Made by a program: the position numbers and the translations under genes
Part shown: in pieces, positions 34,115 to 41,818 of the stretch
Position numbering within the stretch: position 1 is the stretch's first letter
Layout of the letters: each line of letters opens with the position of its first letter
DNA from: Massilia sp. W12
GTDB taxonomy: Bacteria > Pseudomonadota > Gammaproteobacteria > Burkholderiales > Burkholderiaceae_D
DNA: 64,000 nt
Direction: 5' to 3'
NCBI RefSeq assembly: GCF_037300705.1
Contig: NZ_CP147776.1
Span: 992,001 to 1,056,000 of the forward strand
The notes under the pieces: model-generated
Database searches by the model: none
Told to the model about the DNA's origin: nothing
The model's input: the letters and a program-made list of their open reading frames with translations, nothing else

Positions 34115-34696
34115 TTACAGATGTTGACTGATATGCGGCGTCAGTTCGCGGAAAGTGCTGCCATAGCCGGGTTCGCCGATTGCGTGCAGCTTCCATTCGC
34201 CTTCATGGCGATACAGTTTGACCATGATTTGCGCGGTGTGATCGCCCAGCGCAGACAGGTTGTAGCGCGCAATTTCGCGCTGGCTGGCGCCGTCCAGCAG
34301 ACGGCAGCTGGCGTTTTCGACTTGCGAAAAATTCTGTCCGGTAAAACTGTTGACGGTAAACACCAGGCTTTGCACATTGCCCGGCACCCGTCCCAGATCG
34401 ACGCTGATTTGCTCATCATCGCCGTCCCCTTCGCCGGTGCGGTTATCGCCGCTGTGGCGGATGCTGCCGTCGCGCGACTGCAGTTGTCTGAACCAGATCG
34501 TATCGATCGGGTTGCGCTCGGCGTCAAACATGACGCAGGAAGCGTCGAGATCGATTTCGGCGCGCCCGCCGCCAAAACCGAACAGGCCGCGTGATTGCAC
34601 GCCATCCCAGCCCAGCCCCATCACCACTTTCGACAGGGACGAACCGGCTTCTTTGTTAAGGGAGATTTTCTGCCCTTTGCTCAAATTGATACTCAT
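34115..34696 (-). CDS. TerD family calcium-binding stress protein (TerZ-like)
   Basis: A 193-residue cytoplasmic protein. The TerD signature L-S-K-G-Q-K-I-S-L begins at residue 5, then V-V-M-G-L-G-W-D. The acidic calcium-binding loop H-S-G-D-N-R-T-G-E-G-D-G-D-D-E lies near residue 80-95. F-S-Q-V-E-N-A matches the central strand region. TerD-family proteins act in tellurite resistance and broader metal/phage-stress responses, probably as membrane-linked scaffolds. Another TerD gene lies 93 bases upstream. Confidence 0.92.
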   Translation of the reverse strand: MSINLSKGQKISLNKEAGSSLSKVVMGLGWDGVQSRGLFGFGGGRAEIDLDASCVMFDAERNPIDTIWFRQLQSRDGSIRHSGDNRTGEGDGDDEQISVDLGRVPGNVQSLVFTVNSFTGQNFSQVENASCRLLDGASQREIARYNLSALGDHTAQIMVKLYRHEGEWKLHAIGEPGYGSTFRELTPHISQHL

Positions 34697-34789
34697 GACA
34701 AGCTCCTTGTTGGTTGGGACAATAATTGTGTGTTGGCGGTGTCTGCGTCCCGGCTTGCCGTCAATTGCGGTTTTGTTATGCGGCGCATC

Positions 34790-35365
34790 TTAAACACTGA
34801 CGCCGAAATTACGCGCCAGCGCACCCAGGCCGCCTTGGAAACCTTGACCCACGGCCTTGAATTTCCAGTCACCGTTGTGGCGATACACTTCGCCGAAAAT
34901 CATTGCGGTTTCCGTCGAGCCGTCTTCAGACAGGTCGAAGCGTGCAATTTCCTGATTGGTGTTGCCATCGACGCAGCGGATGTAAGCGCGGCCCACCATA
35001 CCGAAGTTTTGCCGGCGCGTATCGGCTTCGTGAATCGTCGCGCCGAAGCTGATGCGATGCACGTCTTGCGGCATATTTTGCAAATTCAAGGTCACGCGCT
35101 CATCATCGCCAGCCGCATCGCCGCTTTTGTTATCGCCGCTGTGCTCGACCGAGCCGCATGCGCTTTTCAGATTGTTGTAGAAAATAAAATCCGCATCGCT
35201 GCGCACGCGGCCATCTTCTTTTAACAGAAAACCGCTGCCATCCAGGTCAAACGACTGGCCATCGGTCGGGCGCGGATCCCAGCCCAGGCCGATCACCATC
35301 TTGGATAAGCCAGGGGCTTCTTTGGACAGATTGACATTGCCGCCTTTTTGCAGAGAGATTGCCAT
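34790..35365 (-). CDS. terD: TerD family calcium-binding stress protein (TerD/TerE-like)
   Basis: A 191-residue paralogue. M-A-I-S-L-Q-K-G-G-N-V-N-L-S-K-E opens the protein, followed by M-V-I-G-L-G-W-D-P and the typical F-D-L-D-G-S-G-F-L-L. The calcium loop is H-S-G-D-N-K-S-G-D-A-A-G-D-D-E near residue 95. The ending F-G-E-V-Y-R-H-N-G-D-W-K-F-K-A-V-G-Q-G is the classical TerD/TerE C-terminus. GGAG precedes the ATG. It is the first gene of the minus-strand series, and the 306-base gap upstream (35366-35671) must hold its promoter; I could not single out its boxes. Confidence 0.94.
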   Translation of the reverse strand: MAISLQKGGNVNLSKEAPGLSKMVIGLGWDPRPTDGQSFDLDGSGFLLKEDGRVRSDADFIFYNNLKSACGSVEHSGDNKSGDAAGDDERVTLNLQNMPQDVHRISFGATIHEADTRRQNFGMVGRAYIRCVDGNTNQEIARFDLSEDGSTETAMIFGEVYRHNGDWKFKAVGQGFQGGLGALARNFGVSV

Positions 35366-35671
35366 GATGATGCTCCATTAATTAGTAAGAAAAAATATTG
35401 TTTCGCTTAATGAGTTTTTTTCCTCATGCGATGAAATGATTTTATGGGATAAATTGAATAACTCAGTCAGGAAAAACGGAAGTTCAGGCAAGAGGAAGCG
35501 TCATCCACGCAGCCCTTGAAATTGGCGTGCCACCCCCAATCTTGCACTTTTCGTACGCCCGGCGTGGATGCGCTTGCGCAATGTCCCTGCATGCCGCACA
35601 ATCGCTGCCGCTGGCGGCCCGGTGATTGTGCTGTGCGCCGCTGCTTCGCACTTATCATCCCGGGAAAATTC

Positions 35672-36334
35672 ATGGAAGTCTTGCGCCATCCTCTTTTCAT
35701 TCCAATCGTTGTCTCTTGTATTTTTGTGCTGCTGGTGTTGGTCGCGCGGCTGGGGCAGGGCAGTACCCGTGCGGCAGGCTATTTGTTTGGCGGCTTGCTG
35801 GGCTTGGCGCTGGCGCTCGGCGTCATTCCCGGCGTTGGCCGCTGGCAGTATGAGGGGCTGAATCTGAATCTGGGCAAAGTGCTGGTGTTTTTCACGCTGG
35901 CGCTGATCCTGCCTTCGCCTGTGAAATGGAGCAAAGCAGCCTGGGCCTGGTTGTGCGCCGGCCTGGCCGGCCTGCCATTGCTGGGCTGGCAAATGGGCCT
36001 GTTGCATTGGCAGCCGGCGGTTTCTGCGGCCTTACTCTGGTTTGCGTTGAATAATCTGTTTTCGGTGCTGGCGGAAGATTTCTTTTTCCGCCGCTTTGTG
36101 CAAGATCATTTAAGCGGCTTGGGCGTGGTGCTGGAGATTTTGGTGACTGGCGCCTTGTTTGGTCTGGCGCATTGGTCATCCGGCCAGACCTATGCTTTTT
36201 TAGCCGGCATCGCCGGTTGCTGTTATGCGGCGATGTATCGCGCCAGCGGCGACAGCGTGTGGGCGGTGTCCGCCTTGCATTGGCTGGTGAATTTGACCGG
36301 TGCGGTCTTGTTTGCGCATGGCTTGCGCACTTGA
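35672..36334 (+). CDS. CPBP family intramembrane metalloprotease
   Basis: A 220-residue protein with about seven hydrophobic segments. The CPBP (CAAX protease/bacteriocin-processing, Abi) motifs are visible: E-D-F-F-F-R-R-F near residue 137, F-G-L-A-H-W near 167, and a C-terminal H-W-L-V-N. The start MEVLRHP was chosen because hydrophobic segments begin right after; the upstream in-frame extension is Cys/Arg-rich and unlikely. It is divergent from the TerD genes and may be part of the same stress or immunity module. The substrate is unknown. Confidence 0.85.
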   Translation: MEVLRHPLFIPIVVSCIFVLLVLVARLGQGSTRAAGYLFGGLLGLALALGVIPGVGRWQYEGLNLNLGKVLVFFTLALILPSPVKWSKAAWAWLCAGLAGLPLLGWQMGLLHWQPAVSAALLWFALNNLFSVLAEDFFFRRFVQDHLSGLGVVLEILVTGALFGLAHWSSGQTYAFLAGIAGCCYAAMYRASGDSVWAVSALHWLVNLTGAVLFAHGLRT

Positions 36335-36341
36335 AACAACA

Positions 36342-36367
36342 CGCGCCGCCGGCGGGGCGGCGGCGCG
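36342..36367. terminator. GC-rich hairpin between convergent CPBP and DUF475 genes
   Basis: Nine-base arms CGCGCCGCC/GGCGGCGCG around an 8-base loop, just past the CPBP stop and before the DUF475 stop. No T tract is present, so a terminator role is inferred from position. Confidence 0.5.
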
Positions 36368-36373
36368 CTTGCT

Positions 36374-37423
36374 TTAATGTTTGAGCTGCTCCTGCTCTGC
36401 TTGCGGGTGGCGGCGGCGGTACAGCACCGATGAGTACAGCGATAAACCGATAAACGCCACCCCGGATAAGCCGGTGATCCATTCCGGCACATGGTAGCGC
36501 ACGCTGACAAACATCAGCAGCGCCAGCACGCCAATTGCATAATGCGCGCCATGTTCCAGGAAGACGAATTGCTGCAGCGTGCCGCGATGCACCAGGAAAA
36601 TCGTCATCGAACGCACAAACATGGCGCCGACCGCCAGCCCCAGCATGATGATGATGATGTCATTGGTGATGGCGAATGCGCCAATCACGCCGTCGAAAGA
36701 AAACGAGGCGTCTAACAATTCAAGGTACATAAAACCGCCGATGGAGCCGCCTTTGACCGCATCGCCGGCTGCCTTGGCTTCGTTTTTCTCCAGCAGCACG
36801 CTCAAACCATGCACCGCCACATGCGAGAGCACGCCGAAGAATCCGGCCAATTGCACCGCGCCGCGTTCTGCTTCCGGCATTAATTGACTCGCCAGCCACA
36901 CTGCGCCCAGCGTCACCACCCAGGACAGCAAGACCGATCCGTATTGCGCCAGCGGCGTTTCAAGCCAGGGAAACCAGTGCATTTCTTTTTCTTCATCAAA
37001 CAGGAATTGCAATGTCACCAGCAGCAAAAACGCAGCGCCGAAGGCCGAAACTTCAGCATGGTGTGCGCTCAAATGTTTGGAATAGGTGTCCGGCTGTTGC
37101 AAGGCGAGTTGAAAGGTCTCCAGCAAACCCAGGCCGGTGACCACGCTCACAATCAGCAAGGGAAACAGGAGCCGCATGCCGAACACCGCCACCAGCATGC
37201 CGACAGTCATAAAGAGTTTTTGCCAGAATGCGTTCCAGGTTTGTAACACTGCGGCGTTCACCACCGCATTATCAAAGGAAAGCGAGATTTCCATCAGCGC
37301 CAGAATCGAGGCCAGCAGCACAGCGCTGGCGGCGCCGCCGATGCCGCCACGCGAATATCCCCAGAATCCGGCGGCCACAATCGCGACCCCGGTCACCACA
37401 AACGAAGAACGGAATTCCCGCAT
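36374..37423 (-). CDS. DUF475 (TerC-like) integral membrane protein
   Basis: A 349-residue protein with about nine membrane segments. It has the acidic intramembrane patches of the TerC superfamily: L-M-E-I-S-L-S-F-D-N-A-V-V-N near residue 44, and E-L-L-D-A-S-F-S-F-D-G-V-I-G-A-F near 225. These duplicated S-F-D-(N/G) motifs are thought to line a metal-ion path. GGAG lies upstream of M-R-E-F-R-S-S. It is probably a metal-ion (Mn-type) exporter or a membrane anchor for the TerD proteins encoded on both sides. Confidence 0.9.
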   Translation of the reverse strand: MREFRSSFVVTGVAIVAAGFWGYSRGGIGGAASAVLLASILALMEISLSFDNAVVNAAVLQTWNAFWQKLFMTVGMLVAVFGMRLLFPLLIVSVVTGLGLLETFQLALQQPDTYSKHLSAHHAEVSAFGAAFLLLVTLQFLFDEEKEMHWFPWLETPLAQYGSVLLSWVVTLGAVWLASQLMPEAERGAVQLAGFFGVLSHVAVHGLSVLLEKNEAKAAGDAVKGGSIGGFMYLELLDASFSFDGVIGAFAITNDIIIIMLGLAVGAMFVRSMTIFLVHRGTLQQFVFLEHGAHYAIGVLALLMFVSVRYHVPEWITGLSGVAFIGLSLYSSVLYRRRHPQAEQEQLKH

Positions 37424-37566
37424 GCATTTCTCCAAAAAAAACAGCCCTTGTGCGGGCAAAACGGCATTGTAGCCTTTTTGCGTGAAACTGCCGTGCTGAA
37501 AAAAACGCGCCGCGCGCTTGCGCTACAATACTTGACGAATCAGGCATATTTACTCAGGAACCATCC

Positions 37567-38211
37567 ATGGCGACCAGTTTGAAACAAGGGGAGGCGTTGC
37601 GCCTTGCCCGCACGGAACACGATTTAAGCCGTTTTCATGTTTGTCTCGGCTGGAACCGGGAAGGACGGTTGCCGGCGGAGATCCCGGAAATGCATGTCGG
37701 CGCCAAACCGCAATCCACCGCCTTTGATCTGGATGTGGTCGCTATTTTGCTCAATCAACAGGGCAAAATCGCTGATCTGGGCAATCATGAGACCGTGCAT
37801 GGGGTGCGCACCAGCGGCGATGTGGTGTATCACCGCGTCAGACGTCACAGCAGCGGGGCGATTTGGCTGAGCGGCGACAATCGCAGCGGCGATGGCGATG
37901 AAGAGCAGATCGTGGTTGATTTGGCAGCGTTGGATGCGGCTTATCAGCGCATCGTGTTCCTGGTGATCATCAATGAGGCGCATCAAAGGCGGCAGAATTT
38001 CGCCCAGGTCGGCCATGCGTATATCCGCGTGCTCGACAGCCAGGAGCGCAGTTTGTGCCGCTATGATCTGAGCGACTCGCCGGCGCTGGCGCACAGCTGC
38101 GCCTTGACCTTTGCCGAATTGCGGCGCGATGGCGCGGACTGGCAGTTTTGCGCCATCGGTCAGCCGCATGAGGCTGACCGTTTCTCGGAATTGCTCAAAC
38201 CGTATTTGTAA
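37567..38211 (+). CDS. TerD family protein (divergent, third copy)
   Basis: A 214-residue TerD-fold protein, more divergent than the two copies at 34.1-35.4 kb. L-K-Q-G-E-A-L-R-L opens the domain, then F-D-L-D-V-V-A-I-L-L. The calcium loop L-S-G-D-N-R-S-G-D-G-D-E-E is shorter than in its paralogues. A Q-R-R-Q-N-F-A-Q-V-G-H-A-Y segment follows. It is divergent from the DUF475 gene, so a shared regulatory region of about 143 bases (37424-37566) probably controls both. Confidence 0.9.
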   Translation: MATSLKQGEALRLARTEHDLSRFHVCLGWNREGRLPAEIPEMHVGAKPQSTAFDLDVVAILLNQQGKIADLGNHETVHGVRTSGDVVYHRVRRHSSGAIWLSGDNRSGDGDEEQIVVDLAALDAAYQRIVFLVIINEAHQRRQNFAQVGHAYIRVLDSQERSLCRYDLSDSPALAHSCALTFAELRRDGADWQFCAIGQPHEADRFSELLKPYL

Positions 38212-38236
38212 GCCCGCCTGCGCCAGCCGCCGGGCT

Positions 38237-39877
38237 TTAAGCCTGATTGGCGCCAATACCGTATTTGCGTTGCACCGCCTGATAGGTTTTCAGCATTTCC
38301 GCCAATTGCGCATGGTTCGGTTCGCGCCGTTTGATCTGATCCAGATACTGCCGCGCCTGCTCGCCGAAGGCATGTTCCCAGCCTTGCATATCGAGTTGCC
38401 GCATAGTCATATTTGCCGCTTGTGACAGCACTTCGGCGTTTTCCGGCGCCATATGCACTGCTTCCTGCATCAATTGCACCGCGCCACGGATATCGCCCAG
38501 GCTGGCTTTTTCCTGCGCCTGACGCAGCAAATCTTTGACCTGTTGCGCCAGCTGGCGGCTGAGATGTTGCGCCAGATCCGGGCGCCCGGAGCGTTCCGCA
38601 ATCGACATCGCGTCGCGCATGGTGAAATCGGCTTCCATATTGCCGGTCAGACTCATCAGCACCGAGGTCGCCTCATCATCCATTTTTTTGGCGATGCAAT
38701 TTTGCGCCAGCGTCACCATGCTGCGTTGCGATAAGCCGGGCGTATCGCGCGCCACTTGCACTGCGCGCTGCAATTCGGCGGCGGCGCTGCTTGGGTTGCC
38801 GGTGGCGTCATACAGCATCGCCACTGAGATCAAACGGCAGGCTTCCATTTTGGGGATGCCGCGCAAGGATTTTTCCAAGTCCCGGATCACCCCGGCGGCC
38901 TGGGTGGCGTCGCCTTTTTGCACCAGCGCCTGCACCAGTTTCAAATGGTCTTCCGGGTCGCGGAATTCGGAATAGCGGGCTTTCGCCACCACTTGCTTTA
39001 AAGAGCGCTCGGCGGTTTCGGCATCTTTATTGTCAATCGCCACTTCACCCAGGCGGCGCAGGCGTTTCACCACATGCGGCGATTTGGACACCGCATCCGT
39101 CAGCACTTCCTGAGTCGCTTGCAGCTTGCCCATTTTTTCATACACTTTGGCCAGCAAATCGTAAGCGCTGATGAATTTATGATTGTGCGCTGCCAATTGC
39201 GACAGAATGCGCTCGGCGTCGTCGAGTTTGTCGAGTTGAATCCAGGCTTTGGCCAGGCCCAGCGTGGCCCAGGGCAGCGGGCGGTCGGTTTCGCACAGCT
39301 GGCTGTAAATTGCTTCCGCCTCCTCAGCCTCGCCCAGATTCAAGAGCAATTCAGCGCGCAGCCGCACAAACTCCAGCGCATGGCGTGGAATCTTGCTTTG
39401 GCCCAGCTCGCAAATCCGGATCGCCTCGCGCAGATTGCCCTGCATCATGGCCTGGTAAATGGTGAAGAAATCGGCGCGCTTTTCCAATGCGCGCACAATG
39501 CGCTGCATCAGCATATCCACCGTGAAGGGTTTGAGAATGTAATCAGTGGGAGAGAGTTCGGCGGCGCCCATCACCTTGCTGTACACCCGCTCGGAGGTGA
39601 TCATGAAAAAAATCGTCCACAGCTCGATCAGTTTATGGGTGCGCAAATCTTCCAGCAATTGCTGACCGTCCTGGCCATCCTGACCATTGCCCAGATCGTA
39701 TTCGCATAAAATCACATCATACGGTTTCTTGCGCAATTGCCTGACAGCTGTGCCGGAGCTGACCGCATACTCTATCTTGGTGATATTGCATTGGTTCAGC
39801 ATATTGTGCAGATTTCCGCGCATACCCACGTTGGGATCAACGATCAGAACGGTCAGGTTGCCATAGTTGCTTGCCAT
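38237..39877 (-). CDS. Receiver-TPR response regulator
   Basis: A 546-residue protein. An N-terminal receiver domain (residues 8-125) is followed by about ten helical TPR-like repeats. The start MASNYGNLTVLIVDP follows GGAG, which decides it against a frame extending 246 bases farther up. The phosphoacceptor position reads V-I-L-C-E-Y-D-L (Glu59) rather than Asp, with the conserved Lys in I-L-K-P-F. Either Glu mimics constitutive phosphorylation or Asp61 takes over. There is no DNA-binding or enzymatic output, so it is likely a protein-interaction adaptor. Confidence 0.85.
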   Translation of the reverse strand: MASNYGNLTVLIVDPNVGMRGNLHNMLNQCNITKIEYAVSSGTAVRQLRKKPYDVILCEYDLGNGQDGQDGQQLLEDLRTHKLIELWTIFFMITSERVYSKVMGAAELSPTDYILKPFTVDMLMQRIVRALEKRADFFTIYQAMMQGNLREAIRICELGQSKIPRHALEFVRLRAELLLNLGEAEEAEAIYSQLCETDRPLPWATLGLAKAWIQLDKLDDAERILSQLAAHNHKFISAYDLLAKVYEKMGKLQATQEVLTDAVSKSPHVVKRLRRLGEVAIDNKDAETAERSLKQVVAKARYSEFRDPEDHLKLVQALVQKGDATQAAGVIRDLEKSLRGIPKMEACRLISVAMLYDATGNPSSAAAELQRAVQVARDTPGLSQRSMVTLAQNCIAKKMDDEATSVLMSLTGNMEADFTMRDAMSIAERSGRPDLAQHLSRQLAQQVKDLLRQAQEKASLGDIRGAVQLMQEAVHMAPENAEVLSQAANMTMRQLDMQGWEHAFGEQARQYLDQIKRREPNHAQLAEMLKTYQAVQRKYGIGANQA

Positions 39878-40144
39878 TGCTTTTGCTCCACAAAGGGCGG
39901 GCGCTTTGCGCGTCCCGGATAGGTGCAATCCATTGTAGGGAAAAACCGGCATGCCGTGGCGTGAAACAGGCACTGGTAAAGCTTGCAATTCAGAAAAAAC
40001 CACAAAAAAACCCAAGCGGCCCAAGCGCAAGCCGCCACCCGCCAAAAAAACTGATTCAGCCACAACCGCAGGCCGGGTAAGGCGAAGCGCATACCCAGCC
40101 TCCAACACCGCCCGGTCACCCAAGCAATTGGCGCAGGCCCCTGA

Positions 40145-41563
40145 TCACAGCGCCGACAAAAACGCCGTCAAATCCGCTCTTTCCTGTGGCGTGAAACCGA
40201 TGGCGAAACGGCGCTCATAAAACTGCACCACTTCTTCCAGATTGCGCGCTGAGCCGTCGTGGAAGAATGGCGCGCGCGCAGCCAGGGCGCGCAGGGTGGG
40301 GGTTTTGAAGCGGCCAATATCCTGCCAGCGTCCGCTTTGCATGGCAAAGCCAGGGTCGGTGCTTTGCACAGTTTCGCCGGTCAGATTGTTTTTCAGTGTG
40401 TACAGCGGCATATCCGGCGTGCGGCGCGCGCCATCCGCCACCCCGGTGTTGAAAAAGCGCGGGGTCGAATGGCTGCCGACATTCGGCGCATTATGGCAGG
40501 CGGCGCAGCTGGCGCGTTGCGGCGTATTCGGCACTTGATTCAAGCCGCCCACCCGGGTCACGATAAAGGGTTTGTTATTGAAAATCTGCTCGCCGCGCGC
40601 AATCGAGGCGCGCGCACGCGCTTGCGCATCCGGCGGCGCTTGACGCGGGCGCGGAATATCCAGCCCGCGCCAGGCGCCAAACAAATTGAACACATTGCGG
40701 TTGAATGGGGCGCGGGTTTGATAATCGCCTTGCGCCGGATCATTGATGCCAAAATAAAACGGCTGGAGCGCCAGCAGCGTTGGCCCGCCCAAAGCGTTCG
40801 CCGCATTCAAGCTGCCGGCTGTGCCGTGACTGACTTGCGCGGTGAATAATGTCTTTTCAAAATCCACAATCGCCTTTTGCTCGGCGGCGGTCAAATCCTG
40901 CGCCGCTTCCGCATGACCGCGCACCGCGCTATTGGCCTGATGTTGCAAATTCACATCCAGCGGCGCAAAACAGCGCAAAGGATTACTGTTCAAAATACAG
41001 ATATTGCTGGCGGAATCGCGCAGGGTTTCGCGTCCATCCCACATAAACGCGGCATTCATACGCAGATTGCTGGAGGGCAGCGGGCGGCGGAACAGCGACA
41101 ATTCTTGCGCGCTGGCGAAATTGTAGGGATCTTCCACTTTCAGGATACTGAATTCGGCATTGCGCGGCAGCGCCAGCCCGACCCGGATCACGCCCCGGTT
41201 GAGCAACATACTGTAGGCGTTGCGTTTTTCCTCCAGCGTGCCAACTGCCGCCTTGGGCGAATTGGCCCCGTCAATCAAACGGAAAATCGGATCCAGCCCC
41301 TGGGTTTGCGCAAACCGGCTCTGCACCCCAGCCGGGGTGATGCTCATGCCCTGGCTGGCTTGATGGCAGGAAGCGCAGGAACGGCCATTGCCAAACGGCT
41401 TAAAAAAAGGATTCGCGGGATCAATTGCGCCGGTGGTGGAAAATGTCTGCACGTTGCCGGCAGCGTTTGGGAAGGGTTGCAAAATCGTGCTGACTTGTGC
41501 GCTGGCGCCGCCCTGACACAGCAGCAAAGCCAGGCCGGACAGGCGCAAAATTGTATTTTTCAT
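40145..41563 (-). CDS. Di-haem cytochrome c peroxidase-like protein
   Basis: A 472-residue exported protein (signal peptide to about residue 22, A-S-A-Q). Two c-type haem sites are present: C-A-S-C-H (near residue 62) and C-A-A-C-H (near 355). The intervening A-F-M-W-D-G-R-E-T-L (near 170) and the C-terminal F-K-T-P-T-L-R-A-L and F-F-H-D-G-S-A-R motifs fit the CcpA/MauG superfamily. It probably reduces peroxide or oxidises a partner in the periplasm. MauG-type function is less likely because no amine dehydrogenase is nearby. Divergent from the histidine kinase. Confidence 0.87.
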   Translation of the reverse strand: MKNTILRLSGLALLLCQGGASAQVSTILQPFPNAAGNVQTFSTTGAIDPANPFFKPFGNGRSCASCHQASQGMSITPAGVQSRFAQTQGLDPIFRLIDGANSPKAAVGTLEEKRNAYSMLLNRGVIRVGLALPRNAEFSILKVEDPYNFASAQELSLFRRPLPSSNLRMNAAFMWDGRETLRDSASNICILNSNPLRCFAPLDVNLQHQANSAVRGHAEAAQDLTAAEQKAIVDFEKTLFTAQVSHGTAGSLNAANALGGPTLLALQPFYFGINDPAQGDYQTRAPFNRNVFNLFGAWRGLDIPRPRQAPPDAQARARASIARGEQIFNNKPFIVTRVGGLNQVPNTPQRASCAACHNAPNVGSHSTPRFFNTGVADGARRTPDMPLYTLKNNLTGETVQSTDPGFAMQSGRWQDIGRFKTPTLRALAARAPFFHDGSARNLEEVVQFYERRFAIGFTPQERADLTAFLSAL

Positions 41564-41818
41564 TGTGTGCTCCTCAGAGTGATCTGTTTTCTGGCGTGCT
41601 GCAAGCAAGCGGCTTGCGCCATATGTGCAGATTGCGCAGCAAATGTGGAGGAACAATGGACGCCATAGTCAAACCCGGCAAGCCTGCGCATTCCCTGCGC
41701 AGATGCGGCGGGGCGGGCTGAAAACGCGCAGAAATCCACGTTTGCTCCATTTTTCACGCATACAATGATTTGGACGGGGCAAGAATTTGCTCAGGCTTGA
41801 GGCCACAGGGGAGAAAAG

